Origin: Flavobacterium daemonense
Lineage (GTDB): Bacteria; Bacteroidota; Bacteroidia; Flavobacteriales; Flavobacteriaceae
Length of the DNA stretch: 64,000 bases
Reading direction: 5' to 3'
Assembly (NCBI RefSeq): GCF_007341385.1
Contig: NZ_VJYD01000010.1
Span: forward strand, 1 to 64,000
Shown here piece after piece: positions 1-8,718 of the stretch. The position numbers were made by a program, and so were the translations under genes. The notes under the pieces are model-generated. The model was not told the origin of the DNA. It saw nothing but the letters and a program-made list of their open reading frames with translations, and ran no database searches. The number at the start of each line of letters is the position of its first letter. The stretch's first letter is position 1.

Positions 1-30
1 AAATAATCCATCGTGTTTTTGCAGTAATAA

Positions 31-64
31 AAAACCAAACCTTTTATGAAAAAGATTTGGTTTT
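31..64. terminator. Hairpin, probable terminator at window edge
   Basis: Arms AAAACCAAA and TTTGGTTTT flank a short loop. The T-run is better on the minus strand. It probably ends a gene lying left of the window or acts in both directions. Confidence 0.45.
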
Positions 65-77
65 ATCATAGAAATCG

Positions 78-171
78 AAATGACAAGATTACGAACAATT
101 ACGTTTGTTTAAACAAGTGAAACGCCTTTTTACAGACAAAGAAAAACTATGTCTCTATGTGTTTAAAAAAA
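78..171. repeat. Partial copy of the MITE-like repeat (one end)
   Basis: This stretch matches, in reverse orientation, the left ends of the elements at 6348 and 9858. It runs from a 'gaaatgacaagatt' block through 'gtgaaacgcc' to the terminal 'ctatgtctctatgtgttt'. The other end is not recognisable. From 172 to 306 only AT-rich DNA is seen before the first gene. Confidence 0.6.
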
Positions 172-306
172 AACATTTCAAATCTTTAAAAAATCAAAAT
201 TACTTTCAGAAAAAAACGTTTTCGGATTTTTAAGGATTTTTTAAGCCCCTAAAAATTCCGTCGCCAAATATCAATTCGTAAATTAGCAAAAACAAAATTT
301 ATTCGA

Positions 307-1143
307 ATGACAGTACTTACGTTTACGCTGATTATGATTCTTGGCGCTTTTTTAGCAGGTTTTATTGGTTCATTATCAGGATTGGGAGGCGGTATTATTA
401 TTATTCCACTTTTAACTGTCATTTTAGGCGTTGATATTCATTATGCAATTGGTGCGGCTTTAGTTTCGGTAATTGCGACTTCATCAGGTTCGGCTGCGGC
501 TTATGTAAAAGAAGGAATTACCAATATGCGATTGGGAATTTTTCTCGAAATCGCCACTACAATTGGCGCTGTTTGTGGTGCGCTTCTTTCGGCAATTGCT
601 CCAACTTCTTTTATTGCCGTTTTGTTCGGACTTACCTTGATTTTCTCGGCAATAAATTCTCTTCGAAAAAAAGAAGAACATATTGTTTTAGAATCTAGTC
701 CTTTGGCAAAAAAATTAAAATTGGACGGAACGTATCCAACGCATGATGGAGAAGTTGTGCATTACGGAACCAAAAATGTACTTGGCGGTTTCAGCATGAT
801 GGGACTTGCCGGAATGATGTCTGGTTTGCTCGGAATTGGTTCTGGTGCTTTTAAAGTAATTGCGATGGATAATATTATGAGGATTCCCTTTAAAGTTTCG
901 ACTACTACAAGTAATTTTATGATGGGTGTTACAGCAATGGCGAGTTCTGTAATCTATATTCAAAAAGGATATATTGAACCTGGAATTTGTATGCCTGTGG
1001 TTATTGGCGTGCTTTTTGGCGCTATGGCCGGTGCCAAAGTTTTAGTTCGAACAAACCCTAAAAAACTAAGAATATTTTTTGCCTGCTTGATTTTTGTTTT
1101 AGCAATTAATATGATTTATAACGGACTTAATGGAAAAATCTAA
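307..1143 (+). CDS. TauE/SafE family sulfite/anion exporter-like membrane protein
   Basis: A 278-residue polytopic inner-membrane protein of the TauE/SafE family, whose members export sulfite, sulfoacetate or other small anions. Two glycine-rich repeats typical of the family are visible: GFIGSLSGLGGG at about 19-30 and GLLGIGSGAFK at about 174-184. Each starts a bundle of hydrophobic helices, about eight in total. The two halves are separated by a charged cytoplasmic loop at about 118-150. The 3' end overlaps the next gene by 14 bp, so the two are translationally coupled. The substrate is not shown by sequence. The sulfatases lie more than 25 kb away, so no link is claimed. Confidence 0.88.
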   Translation: MTVLTFTLIMILGAFLAGFIGSLSGLGGGIIIIPLLTVILGVDIHYAIGAALVSVIATSSGSAAAYVKEGITNMRLGIFLEIATTIGAVCGALLSAIAPTSFIAVLFGLTLIFSAINSLRKKEEHIVLESSPLAKKLKLDGTYPTHDGEVVHYGTKNVLGGFSMMGLAGMMSGLLGIGSGAFKVIAMDNIMRIPFKVSTTTSNFMMGVTAMASSVIYIQKGYIEPGICMPVVIGVLFGAMAGAKVLVRTNPKKLRIFFACLIFVLAINMIYNGLNGKI

Positions 1144-1537
1144 AGTTATGCAGCACGAAAAATTTGGAGAAAAAGATTTTCAGACAATTGTTGGAAATTT
1201 ATTGCGATATGGCGTTTGGATTTCGCTTTCTGTGGCTTTTATAGGCGGTATTGTTTATTTGATGCATCACGGAAATGACATCGAAGATTATTCTGTTTTC
1301 AAGGAAAATGACCGAAATATATTTGAAGTAATTGCCGATGTTTATCATGGCGTAATCCAAGGAAATGGCGAATTTTTAATTTTCTTCGGAATTATATTAT
1401 TATTTCTTACCCCAGTTTTCAGGGTTTTGCTATCGTTATTCTCTTTTCTTGTTGAAAGAGATTATTTATATGTTGTCATAACATTAATCGTCATTTTAAT
1501 TATAATTACCAGTATTTCATTCGGCTTCTCACATTGA
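1130..1537 (+). CDS. DUF1634 family membrane protein
   Basis: A 135-residue protein with three predicted membrane helices (about 29-47, 82-108 and 112-132). It matches the DUF1634 family, small membrane proteins of unknown function repeatedly encoded next to TauE/SafE transporters. It starts inside the end of the exporter gene (14-bp overlap), which supports a shared transcript and probably a shared complex. A second ATG lies two codons downstream (1148), so the exact start is uncertain. Confidence 0.85.
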   Translation: MEKSKVMQHEKFGEKDFQTIVGNLLRYGVWISLSVAFIGGIVYLMHHGNDIEDYSVFKENDRNIFEVIADVYHGVIQGNGEFLIFFGIILLFLTPVFRVLLSLFSFLVERDYLYVVITLIVILIIITSISFGFSH

Positions 1538-1541
1538 TGAA

Positions 1542-1732
1542 GCTTTAAGCTATAAGCAGTAGGCTTTAGGCTTTCAAAAAAAGCGTGATATCTATTGCAT
1601 AAAGCTAGTGTTAAAAATAATAAGTAAAAGCTTAAAGCATATTGCCTAAAGCTTAAAGCAAAAAAATAATTGCTAAAAGCATAGTTACAGACTTTCAAAA
1701 AAGCTTAAAGCCTATTGCTTATAGCCTAAAGC
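1542..1732. repeat. Inverted repeat of the 'gctttaagc' family
   Basis: Arms at about 1542-1576 and 1700-1732 are imperfect reverse complements built from GCTTTAAGC/GCTATAAGC/AGGCTTTA units, with further degenerate units between them. The right arm ends eight A residues before the ATG at 1741, so the repeat forms the leader of the next gene. Confidence 0.7.
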
Positions 1733-1740
1733 AAAAAAAA

Positions 1741-2763
1741 ATGGAAATAGGAATTGACAGTTTTGCTTCCGCAATGTACGGAGACAACAACACGCTGAGC
1801 AGTGTTGATGCAATGGAACAATTACTCCAAAGAATTGAACTTGCAGATCAGGTTGGTCTTGATGTTTTCGGGATTGGAGAACATCATAAAAAAGAATTTT
1901 TAGATTCGGCTACCGTTGTGATATTAAGTGCGGCGGCGGCGAGAACAAAAAATATACGTTTATCGAGTGCGGTTTCGGTTTTGAGCGCTGCTGATCCAGT
2001 TCGTGTTTATCAAAGTTTCGCAACATTGGATTTGATTTCGAAAGGAAGAGCCGAAATTGTGGTTGGTCGCGGATCTTCAATTGAAGCTTATCCCCTTTTC
2101 GGATTTGATTTAAACGATTATGATGCGCTTTTCAAAGAAAAACTAGATCTTTTTTTGCAAATCAGAGATAACGAATTTGTTACTTGGTCAGGAAAATTTC
2201 GTCCTGCTCTAAACAATCTTCCGGTTTATCCAAGAACTTTACAAGAAAAACTTCCCGTTTGGCTAGGCGTTGGAGGAACTCCAGAATCTTTTATTAGAGC
2301 CGGATCATTAGGTTTGCCATTGATGGTGGCTATAATTGGCGGACAGACACACCGTTTTCGCCCTTTAATTGATTTATATCGAGAAGCCGGAAAAGCAGCA
2401 GGTTATAAATCTGAAGAATTAAAAGTTGGCCTACATTCGCCTGGCTACGTTGGAACAACAACCGAAAAAGCAATTGATGAATATTATCCCGGTTATGCCG
2501 AATTGTGGACAAAATTAGGCTACGAACGTGGTTGGCCCCCTGTAACCAAAGGAAAATTTGACGGATTAATTGATGACCTTGGTGTCTTGATTGTTGGAAG
2601 CCCTGAACGCGCTGCAGAGAAAATTTTACGCCACAGCGAAGCACTCGGCGGTATTTCAAGATTTACTTTCCAAATGGACAACGCCGGATTGACTCATCAA
2701 CAATTAATGAACGCAATAGAATTAATTGGAACAAAATTGATCCCGTTAATCAAAAAAGGATAG
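1741..2763 (+). CDS. LLM class flavin-dependent oxidoreductase
   Basis: A 340-residue bacterial-luciferase-like (LLM) monooxygenase, a TIM-barrel enzyme using reduced flavin, probably cytoplasmic. Family signatures include GLDVFGIGEHHKKEF near residues 39-53, the LSSAVSVLSAADPVRVYQ strand-helix segment, GRAEIVVGRGS near 100-110, and the barrel-closing LGVGGTPESFIRAGSLGLPL stretch. Length is normal for the family. It is alone, preceded by a repeat and followed by a bidirectional hairpin terminator. Its substrate cannot be inferred. Confidence 0.88.
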   Translation: MEIGIDSFASAMYGDNNTLSSVDAMEQLLQRIELADQVGLDVFGIGEHHKKEFLDSATVVILSAAAARTKNIRLSSAVSVLSAADPVRVYQSFATLDLISKGRAEIVVGRGSSIEAYPLFGFDLNDYDALFKEKLDLFLQIRDNEFVTWSGKFRPALNNLPVYPRTLQEKLPVWLGVGGTPESFIRAGSLGLPLMVAIIGGQTHRFRPLIDLYREAGKAAGYKSEELKVGLHSPGYVGTTTEKAIDEYYPGYAELWTKLGYERGWPPVTKGKFDGLIDDLGVLIVGSPERAAEKILRHSEALGGISRFTFQMDNAGLTHQQLMNAIELIGTKLIPLIKKG

Positions 2764-2800
2764 TTTTCAGATACAGATAAAATGATAAAAAATAGATACA

Positions 2801-2838
2801 AAAAAACTGCTCTCAAAATATTGGGAGCAGTTTTTTTT
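2801..2838. terminator. Bidirectional Rho-independent terminator
   Basis: AAAACTGCTC and GAGCAGTTTTT form a 10-bp stem, with an A-run before and a T-run after it. It lies between the convergent oxidoreductase and GH43 genes and can end both transcripts. Confidence 0.85.
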
Positions 2839-2857
2839 AATAGACGTTTGTTTCGAT

Positions 2858-3835
2858 TTATTGCTTCTCTAAAAACACAAAGCTTTCGGGTTTTGCAATT
2901 AATTTATCACCACTAAAATCAATTGAAATTACTCCAGCTTTTCTAGGCGAAACAGCACTTTCATTAAAATGTGTATGCAGTACATAATGCATTTTGTTGT
3001 CTTTGTCCCAAAATACATCGCCGTGCCCTATGCCGTTTTGTTTCGTGTTTTTTCTACTGATAATTGGACTTTCTGAAGCTTTTTCCCAAGGTCCAAGCGG
3101 ACTTTTACTTGTTGCATAACCAACAGCATAATCGATATTTCTGAAATCATTTGCCGAATAAATCATGTAATATAAACCGTTATGTTTCAAAACGGTTGGG
3201 CCTTCTGTAACGGGCCAACTCACATTTTGCGTGTTTTCCCAAGGCAAAACTCCAGAAATACATTCGGTTAAAGATTCTGGTTTTATACTTTGAAAATCAT
3301 CGTTTATTTCGGCAACAAAAATTCGGTTTCCGTTTGTCAAACGAACGTGATACAAATATTTTTTTCCATCTTCATCAATAAAAATAAAGGGATCAATTTG
3401 ATTTCCTGTTTTAATAATTGGCTCTTTTGATTCGTTTTTAAATGGCCCAAGCGGACTGTCGCTCGTTGCAAAAGCAATATTTTCATTGGCCGTATAAATC
3501 ATATAAAATTTGTTTTTATACGAAAGAATTTGTGGTGCCCAAAAACCTTTATCACCAAAAGAATCTCCTTTTTTCAAAGCCAGACCATTCTGCGCGCCAA
3601 CCGGACCTTTCCAATCTTTTAAATCAGAAGACGTGTAAACCTGAAATCCTTCGCCATTTGGAATATCTCCAGTTGTGGTTCCGTACAAATAATAGGTTCC
3701 TTTGTCGTAAAATATAGTTGGATCAGCAAGTAAAATAGCATTTGATTTTACTTCTTTTGGTTTGTCATTATTTTTTTCCTGCGAACACGCAACGAACATA
3801 TATAGCGAACTTATTACAGTTAATATTTTTTTCAT
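2858..3835 (-). CDS. Glycoside hydrolase family 43 lipoprotein
   Basis: A 325-residue GH43-type five-bladed beta-propeller enzyme, expected to remove arabinose or xylose residues. The signal peptide ends in a lipobox-like VAC with Cys17 as the lipidation site, so it is probably anchored in the envelope. The three acidic residues expected in GH43 are visible: Asp38 in ADPTIFYD (base), Asp148 in NQIDPFIF (pKa modulator) and Glu211 in VTEGPTVL (acid). Repeated W- and Y-rich blade motifs follow (FWAPQILSYKNKFYMIYTA). It is the promoter-distal gene of the PUL and is separated from the epimerase gene by a long inverted repeat. Exact specificity is unknown. Confidence 0.88.
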   Translation of the reverse strand: MKKILTVISSLYMFVACSQEKNNDKPKEVKSNAILLADPTIFYDKGTYYLYGTTTGDIPNGEGFQVYTSSDLKDWKGPVGAQNGLALKKGDSFGDKGFWAPQILSYKNKFYMIYTANENIAFATSDSPLGPFKNESKEPIIKTGNQIDPFIFIDEDGKKYLYHVRLTNGNRIFVAEINDDFQSIKPESLTECISGVLPWENTQNVSWPVTEGPTVLKHNGLYYMIYSANDFRNIDYAVGYATSKSPLGPWEKASESPIISRKNTKQNGIGHGDVFWDKDNKMHYVLHTHFNESAVSPRKAGVISIDFSGDKLIAKPESFVFLEKQ

Positions 3836-3854
3836 TTTTATGGGTTTATGTTTT

Positions 3855-4017
3855 TTAACCGCAAAGGGCGCTAAGATTTACGCAAAGAACGCAATGAATT
3901 TGAAAAATGAGGAATTACTTTGTGCCCTTCTCCCGAAGCCTCGGGATCGCATAGGGTGACAAAAGTTATAAAAACCTTAGCGCACTTTGCGTAAATCTTA
4001 GCGCTCTTTGCGGTTAA
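3855..4017. repeat. 'ACCGCAAAG' family inverted repeat
   Basis: The left arm (from 3855, TTAACCGCAAAGGGCGCTAA) and right arm (to 4017, ending CTTTGCGGTTAAA) are near-perfect reverse complements about 40 bp long. The centre holds a short 'cccgaagcctcggga' hairpin. The same family is found at 39662, 40960 and 61790. Confidence 0.8.
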
Positions 4018-4025
4018 ACTCGTTA

Positions 4026-5204
4026 CTACTTTTTCACAGAAAACTGATAATAAGAAACTGTATGATATTTTTCTCCCTTTTTCAAAACAATAGGTGCAAA
4101 TTTTGGCTGATTTGGTGCATCTGGAAAATGCTGTGTTTCTAATGCAAAAGCCGTTCTAAAATCATCTTTTGAACCCGATTTAAACGTGTTTTTTGATTGC
4201 ATGAAATTTCCGCTATAAAACTGTAATCCTGGTTCTTCGGTAAAAATATCAAGCGTGATTCCAGATTTATCTCCAGAAATTGTTGCAGCGTGATTTAATC
4301 CGTTTTTCTTGGTTCCGTTTAAAACATAATTATGGTCGTAACCTTTTCCGAATTTCAATTGTTCGTCTTTGGTTTCGATTCTTTCGCCAATGGTGTGTTT
4401 TGAAGTAAAATCAAAAGGAGTATTTTTTACTGCTTTCAATTCTCCAGACGGAATTAGACCTTCATCAACTGGCGTAAATTCATTCGCATAAATTTGCAAT
4501 TCATGGTTTAAAATTGTCCCGCTTCCTTCTCCATTTAAATTGAAAAAAGCATGATTCGTTAAATTGACAAGCGTCGTTTTATCGGTCGTAGCCTCGTATT
4601 CCATTTTAACCGAATTATCATCTGTAATGGTATAGGTTACTTTTACATTTAAATTCCCAGGAAAACCTTGCTCTCCATCTGGCGAAACATACGTAAAAAC
4701 CAATGTTTTTCCATCTGTTTTTTCAGCATTCCAAACTACGTCCTGAAAACCTTTTATTCCACCGTGCAAAGCATTTTTCCCATTGTTTAAAGGCACTTGG
4801 TATTGTTTTCCTTCCAAAGTAAATTTTCCTTTGCCGATGCGATTTCCAACTCGACCGATTGTTGCGCCAAAATAAGGTTCTGTTGACGTTTTAAAACCTT
4901 TCGCTCTGTTCATCCCAACTACAACATCGGTTGGTTTTCCGTTTTTATCATTTACCCAAAGTCCAATTAATCTTCCTCCATAATTAGTAAAAGCGGCTTT
5001 GATTTCTTTGTTTTCTATCCAATACAATCCGACTTTTTTACCATCGATTATGGTATCGAAATTTTTAGTTTCTAAAACCGTTTTAACTGAATCTTTTTTG
5101 ATTTCTGTAGTTTCTTTTGAAACAGAATCTTCCTTTTTAGTGTCTTTACAATTAAATTGAAAAAGTGCCAGCAAAATAACCGCAGCAATTTGAATATTTT
5201 TCAT
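4026..5204 (-). CDS. galM: Aldose 1-epimerase (mutarotase), lipoprotein
   Basis: A 392-residue aldose 1-epimerase that interconverts alpha and beta anomers of free aldoses. Unlike cytosolic GalM it carries a lipoprotein signal with Cys19 (FQFNC) and an acidic/lysine-rich linker to about residue 48, so it acts in the envelope on sugars released by the PUL enzymes. Catalytic residues are visible: His147 in ALHGG, His218 in LTNHAFFNL and Glu356 in FALETQHFPDAPN. The conserved FGATIGRVGNRI segment lies at about 112-123. It sits between two GH43 genes of the same strand and probably shares their transcript. Confidence 0.92.
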   Translation of the reverse strand: MKNIQIAAVILLALFQFNCKDTKKEDSVSKETTEIKKDSVKTVLETKNFDTIIDGKKVGLYWIENKEIKAAFTNYGGRLIGLWVNDKNGKPTDVVVGMNRAKGFKTSTEPYFGATIGRVGNRIGKGKFTLEGKQYQVPLNNGKNALHGGIKGFQDVVWNAEKTDGKTLVFTYVSPDGEQGFPGNLNVKVTYTITDDNSVKMEYEATTDKTTLVNLTNHAFFNLNGEGSGTILNHELQIYANEFTPVDEGLIPSGELKAVKNTPFDFTSKHTIGERIETKDEQLKFGKGYDHNYVLNGTKKNGLNHAATISGDKSGITLDIFTEEPGLQFYSGNFMQSKNTFKSGSKDDFRTAFALETQHFPDAPNQPKFAPIVLKKGEKYHTVSYYQFSVKK

Positions 5205-5211
5205 TTTTATG

Positions 5212-5275
5212 TCATTACGAGGAACGAAGCACTCGAGCGCCAGCGAACTGAGCGTAAGCTAAATCTCCTCTGATT
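5212..5275. repeat. Half copy of the 'GTCATTCCGAG' palindrome
   Basis: The sequence TGTCATTACGAGGAACGAAG, followed by a spacer and 'aatctcctctg', resembles one arm of the palindromes at 6435 and 9934. The closing arm is missing. Confidence 0.5.
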
Positions 5276-5290
5276 AATACTATATAAATT

Positions 5291-6313
5291 TTATTTTGAT
5301 GGAATTGCCAATTTAGTTTCTTCGCTTACTGGTTCTCCTAAAACCGGAAATCCGTTTGCATCCCAATTGATTTTTTGCATTCTTGGCGATCTTTTATTGC
5401 CACAACCTTCTCCCGGATTTGAATTGGCGTGGTATAAAATCCAATCTTCTTTTCCGTCTGGAGATTTGAAAAAAGAATTATGTCCCGGCGCATAAACCTT
5501 GTTTTTATCTGATTGTTTGAAAATTGGTTCTGGAGACTTTTTCCAAGCCGAAGCATCTAATAAGTTATCACTTCCATTAAAAGCTAATAATCCTAAAGAA
5601 TAGAAATCGGTCCAGCAGCCACTTGCCGAAAACACAATGAAAATTTTGCCATTTCTTTCTAAAAACTGGGGACCTTCATTCACATTTACTTGCGCCGGAT
5701 TTACGTCGTCATGCAAAGCTCCGTGTGTTTCCCAATTGTTTGTTGGTGCAGAAATCATCACGCGATCACCTTCAATCTCAAGCGGACTTTTCATTTTGGC
5801 AATGTAAATATTTTGCTGTCCGTTTGTGTCGCCAACCCATCCAGCCCAAATCATGTACAGCTGTTTTTTATATTCAAAGACATTTCCGTCAATCGCCCAT
5901 TTGTCTGTTTTAGCAGCGATTTTTCCTTTGAATTCAAAATTCCCTTTAAACGGATCTGATGATTTATTTTCTAAAACATACATTCTGTGATTGTTGTTAT
6001 TTCCATTATCTGCGGCAAAATAACAGTACCATTTTCCGTTGATAATGTGAAATTCCGGCGCCCAGATTTCTGCCGAATAATCGGTGTTTTTTGGTGGCGT
6101 CCAGATTACTTTGCTTTCGGCATTTTTAATGTCCAATAAGTCTTTTGTTTTCCATAAAACCAATTTATTTCCTAGGGTATTGGTGTAATAGTAATAGCCT
6201 TTATAATACGTGCTGTAAGGGTCTGCGCCCGATGGAAGAATGGGATTTGTGAATGTTTTTTGTTGCGCAAAACTTATTGTTGTGAGAAGCAAAAGGATTA
6301 GGTATTTTTTCAT
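5291..6313 (-). CDS. Family 43 glycosylhydrolase, secreted
   Basis: A 340-residue GH43 enzyme starting at the ATG at 6313. The frame stays open upstream to 6409, but that stretch is repeat-derived, and the 6313 start places a clean signal peptide (MKKYLILLLLTTISFAQ) at the N-terminus. Catalytic acids of the propeller fold are visible: Asp31 in GADPYSTYY, Asp142 in WAIDGNVF and Glu213 in NEGPQFLE. Other family motifs are EIWAPEFHII and APGHNSFF. It resembles alpha-L-arabinofuranosidase-type GH43 proteins, but the linkage cleaved is inferred only. No lipobox is seen, so it is probably periplasmic or exported. It lies between the epimerase and GH2 genes. Confidence 0.87.
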   Translation of the reverse strand: MKKYLILLLLTTISFAQQKTFTNPILPSGADPYSTYYKGYYYYTNTLGNKLVLWKTKDLLDIKNAESKVIWTPPKNTDYSAEIWAPEFHIINGKWYCYFAADNGNNNNHRMYVLENKSSDPFKGNFEFKGKIAAKTDKWAIDGNVFEYKKQLYMIWAGWVGDTNGQQNIYIAKMKSPLEIEGDRVMISAPTNNWETHGALHDDVNPAQVNVNEGPQFLERNGKIFIVFSASGCWTDFYSLGLLAFNGSDNLLDASAWKKSPEPIFKQSDKNKVYAPGHNSFFKSPDGKEDWILYHANSNPGEGCGNKRSPRMQKINWDANGFPVLGEPVSEETKLAIPSK

Positions 6314-6347
6314 TTTTACTTTTTTTATTGTTGGGCGTGGTTTTTTT

Positions 6348-6679
6348 AAACACATAGAGACATAGTTTTGCTTTGTCTGTAAAAAAGGCATTTCATTTGT
6401 TTTAAACAAACATAGTGTATTGATTGCGCAATCTTGTCATTCCGAGGAACGAGGACACGAGCGATAGCGAACTGGCGAAGCAATCTCCATGAGTAACTCT
6501 ACAAAGATTGGCGATTTTCTATGAGGAGCTACTTGCGGAGATTCCTCGTCCCTCGGAATGACAAACTTTGGAGAAATGCTTTTTAGGCCATGTACATAAA
6601 ACTATGTGTGGAAACTAGTTTCTTCTACTTCCTTTTTCAACACAATCCCGAAGCTTCGGGACTATGTTTCTATGTGTTT
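6348..6679. repeat. MITE-like element with nested palindrome (copy 1)
   Basis: The ends are terminal inverted repeats: AAACACATAGAGACATAG at 6348-6365 and CTATGTTTCTATGTGTTT at 6662-6679. Inside lies a separate palindrome of the 'GTCATTCCGAG' family (arms 6435-6454 and 6544-6563). No reading frame for a transposase is present. It fills the gap between the GH43 and GH2 genes (6314-6686). Confidence 0.75.
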
Positions 6680-6686
6680 AAAAAAA

Positions 6687-8498
6687 TTATTTATTCAAAA
6701 CATTTATTACTTCTGTATTAATTGAATTTACCGCTTTAAAATCCATTTTGTCTACTTTTCTATCATAGGTCATGAAACCGTTTACTTCGCCTTCAACATC
6801 TGTAGTTTGTGTGTAAACTGCTGCCGAAAAACCTGATTTCACGTAATTTTTCAGAATTTGAGCGTATTTAATATATTCAGCAGTAACTTCGGCTTCGTTT
6901 TTAAATTTGATATAACCCCAGTTATCATTTGCACGCCATAAATGTCCTTCTAAAGGAAGTCCGATTCCGCCATATTCTCCTAAAACAGTGACTCTTCTGG
7001 CATCATAAAGATACATATCAGGCCCCGGATAATTGTGTAAATCTAAAATATCGCCCGTTTGGAAATGATTTCCTCCACTTGCTGAATTTGTTAGACGGCT
7101 TGGATCGTGTTTCTTTGTCCACTCTGTAATTTCAACCGTTTTGAATTGTCCCCAAGCTTCGTTAAACGGAACCCAAACCACAATACTTGGATACGAATAC
7201 AGATGATCCATAATTTCATTCCATTCTTTTCTGTAAATTTCTTCTGATTTTGCCGAACGCTGTAATTCTGTTCCTTCAAAATACTTTCTATTTTGCCAAA
7301 TCGGCTGATCATCGCCGCTCGGCATATCTTGCCAAACCAAAATCCCTAATTGATCACAATACGTGTACCAGCGTTCCGGCTCTACTTTTACGTGTTTGCG
7401 AATCATATTAAAACCTAATTCTTTGGTTTTAATAATATCATATTTCAATGCTTCGTCGGTTGGTGCGGTGTATAAACCGTCTGGCCACCAGCCTTGATCT
7501 AATGGACCATATTGAAAATAATCTTTATTGTTCAGCTGCATTCTCATGATGCCGTTTTCATCTCTTTTTGATGAAATTTTTCGCATTGCAAAATAACTTT
7601 TCACTTCATCAACCACTTTATTTTTGCTGATTAAACGAATTTTTGTCTGATACAAAAACGGACTTTCAGGCGACCATAATTTAGGTGAATTTAAAACAAT
7701 ATCATTGCTTTCGCCAACGACGGCTTTTTCTTTTGCGATTTCTTTTCCACCATCAAAAACAGAAATTTCTACCAAATCTCCTTTTTCAGCACCATTTACA
7801 TCGGCTTTTATGCTTATTGTATTTTGGTCAATGTTTGGAGTTGTTTTTAATTCTGAAATGTTTTTAGCATTTACCGGTTCAATCCAAACGGTTTGCCAAA
7901 TTCCGGTTACCGGTGTGTACCAAATTCCTTCTGGATTTTTGACTTGTTTTCCTCTTGGTTGTGGTCCGTCATTTGAAGGATCCCAAACTTTCACAACCAG
8001 TTTTTGATTTTTTCCTTTTTGGATGAATGGCGTAATATCAAATGAAAATGGTGTATAACCTCCTGTGTGCGAACCTACTTTTACATCATTTATAAAAACT
8101 TCTGTTTTCCAATCGACAGCACCAAAATGCAAAAGAATATTTTTTCCGTTCCAATTTGATTCAATCGAAAAATTGGTTTCGTACCAAAGTTCGTTTTTGG
8201 CTCCAACATTTTTCATAACACCAGACAAACTTGATTCGGCCGCAAACGGAACCAAAATTTGCCCGTCATATTTTGAAGGCGCTGCTTTTCCAAATTCCTG
8301 AATGCTGTAATTCCACAAACCATTCAGATTTTTCCATTGGCCACGCTCCATAATCGGACGAGGATATTCAGGTAACGTTTTATTCGGATCAACCTGTGCT
8401 GCCCATTTTGTTTTGATTTTATCTCCTTGCGGTTTCCATTGCGCATTTGCAGCAAATACTGAAAATAAGGCTAAAAAAACGATGCTTTTTCTTTTCAT
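6687..8498 (-). CDS. Glycoside hydrolase family 2 (beta-galactosidase/beta-glucuronidase-like)
   Basis: A 603-residue secreted GH2 enzyme with a signal peptide of about 20 residues (FAANAQ end). Domains in order: jelly-roll sugar-binding domain (about 50-210, with LNGLWNYSIQ, VPFAAESS and HFGAVDWKTEVFIND), an immunoglobulin-like domain (about 212-310), and a TIM barrel (about 320-600). In the barrel, NMIRKHVKVEPERWY leads to the acid/base Glu447 in PFNEAWGQ and the nucleophile Glu508 in VLGEYGG. It is shorter than LacZ (about 1,000 residues), as is common for PUL-encoded GH2 enzymes. Beta-galactosidase, beta-glucuronidase or another exo-beta-glycosidase activity is possible. Confidence 0.9.
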   Translation of the reverse strand: MKRKSIVFLALFSVFAANAQWKPQGDKIKTKWAAQVDPNKTLPEYPRPIMERGQWKNLNGLWNYSIQEFGKAAPSKYDGQILVPFAAESSLSGVMKNVGAKNELWYETNFSIESNWNGKNILLHFGAVDWKTEVFINDVKVGSHTGGYTPFSFDITPFIQKGKNQKLVVKVWDPSNDGPQPRGKQVKNPEGIWYTPVTGIWQTVWIEPVNAKNISELKTTPNIDQNTISIKADVNGAEKGDLVEISVFDGGKEIAKEKAVVGESNDIVLNSPKLWSPESPFLYQTKIRLISKNKVVDEVKSYFAMRKISSKRDENGIMRMQLNNKDYFQYGPLDQGWWPDGLYTAPTDEALKYDIIKTKELGFNMIRKHVKVEPERWYTYCDQLGILVWQDMPSGDDQPIWQNRKYFEGTELQRSAKSEEIYRKEWNEIMDHLYSYPSIVVWVPFNEAWGQFKTVEITEWTKKHDPSRLTNSASGGNHFQTGDILDLHNYPGPDMYLYDARRVTVLGEYGGIGLPLEGHLWRANDNWGYIKFKNEAEVTAEYIKYAQILKNYVKSGFSAAVYTQTTDVEGEVNGFMTYDRKVDKMDFKAVNSINTEVINVLNK

Positions 8499-8564
8499 GC
8501 TATATATGTGTTGGGCATTTTTATTTGAAATAATGCCATAATGTTTCTTCTAAATCAAAATGAA

Positions 8565-8656
8565 TTACCAGACTTATATCCACATAAGCCTGGTAAATTC
8601 TCAAACTAACTTAACTAACCAATTCTTGAGTGAGATGTGAAATGTGAAATGTGAAA
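8565..8656. repeat. Hairpin plus TGTGAAA tandem in the GH2 leader
   Basis: TTACCAG...CTGGTAA (8565-8595) forms an interrupted stem. The motif TGTGAAA is then tandemly repeated three times (8636-8656). Related TGTGAAA text recurs at about 27844-27880. The hairpin lies downstream of the 8719 gene on the minus strand and could attenuate or process the transcript, but it has no good T-run. Confidence 0.4.
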
Positions 8657-8718
8657 CGCATAATGCGAATTCAAGAAATATCATAGTCTCAACTTTTCAC
8701 TTTTTACATCTAACTTTT

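Noticed and set aside
484..963. Minus-strand frames opposite the TauE/SafE gene
   Set aside because: Low-complexity shadow frames with no family similarity.
3855..4017. Possible CRISPR-like repeat array from repeated 'CGCAAAG' units
   Set aside because: Units are imperfect, adjacent without unique spacers and arranged as inverted arms, and no cas gene is nearby.
6313..6409. N-terminal extension of the second GH43 protein
   Set aside because: The extra 32 codons are repeat-derived and would hide the signal peptide that begins at 6313.
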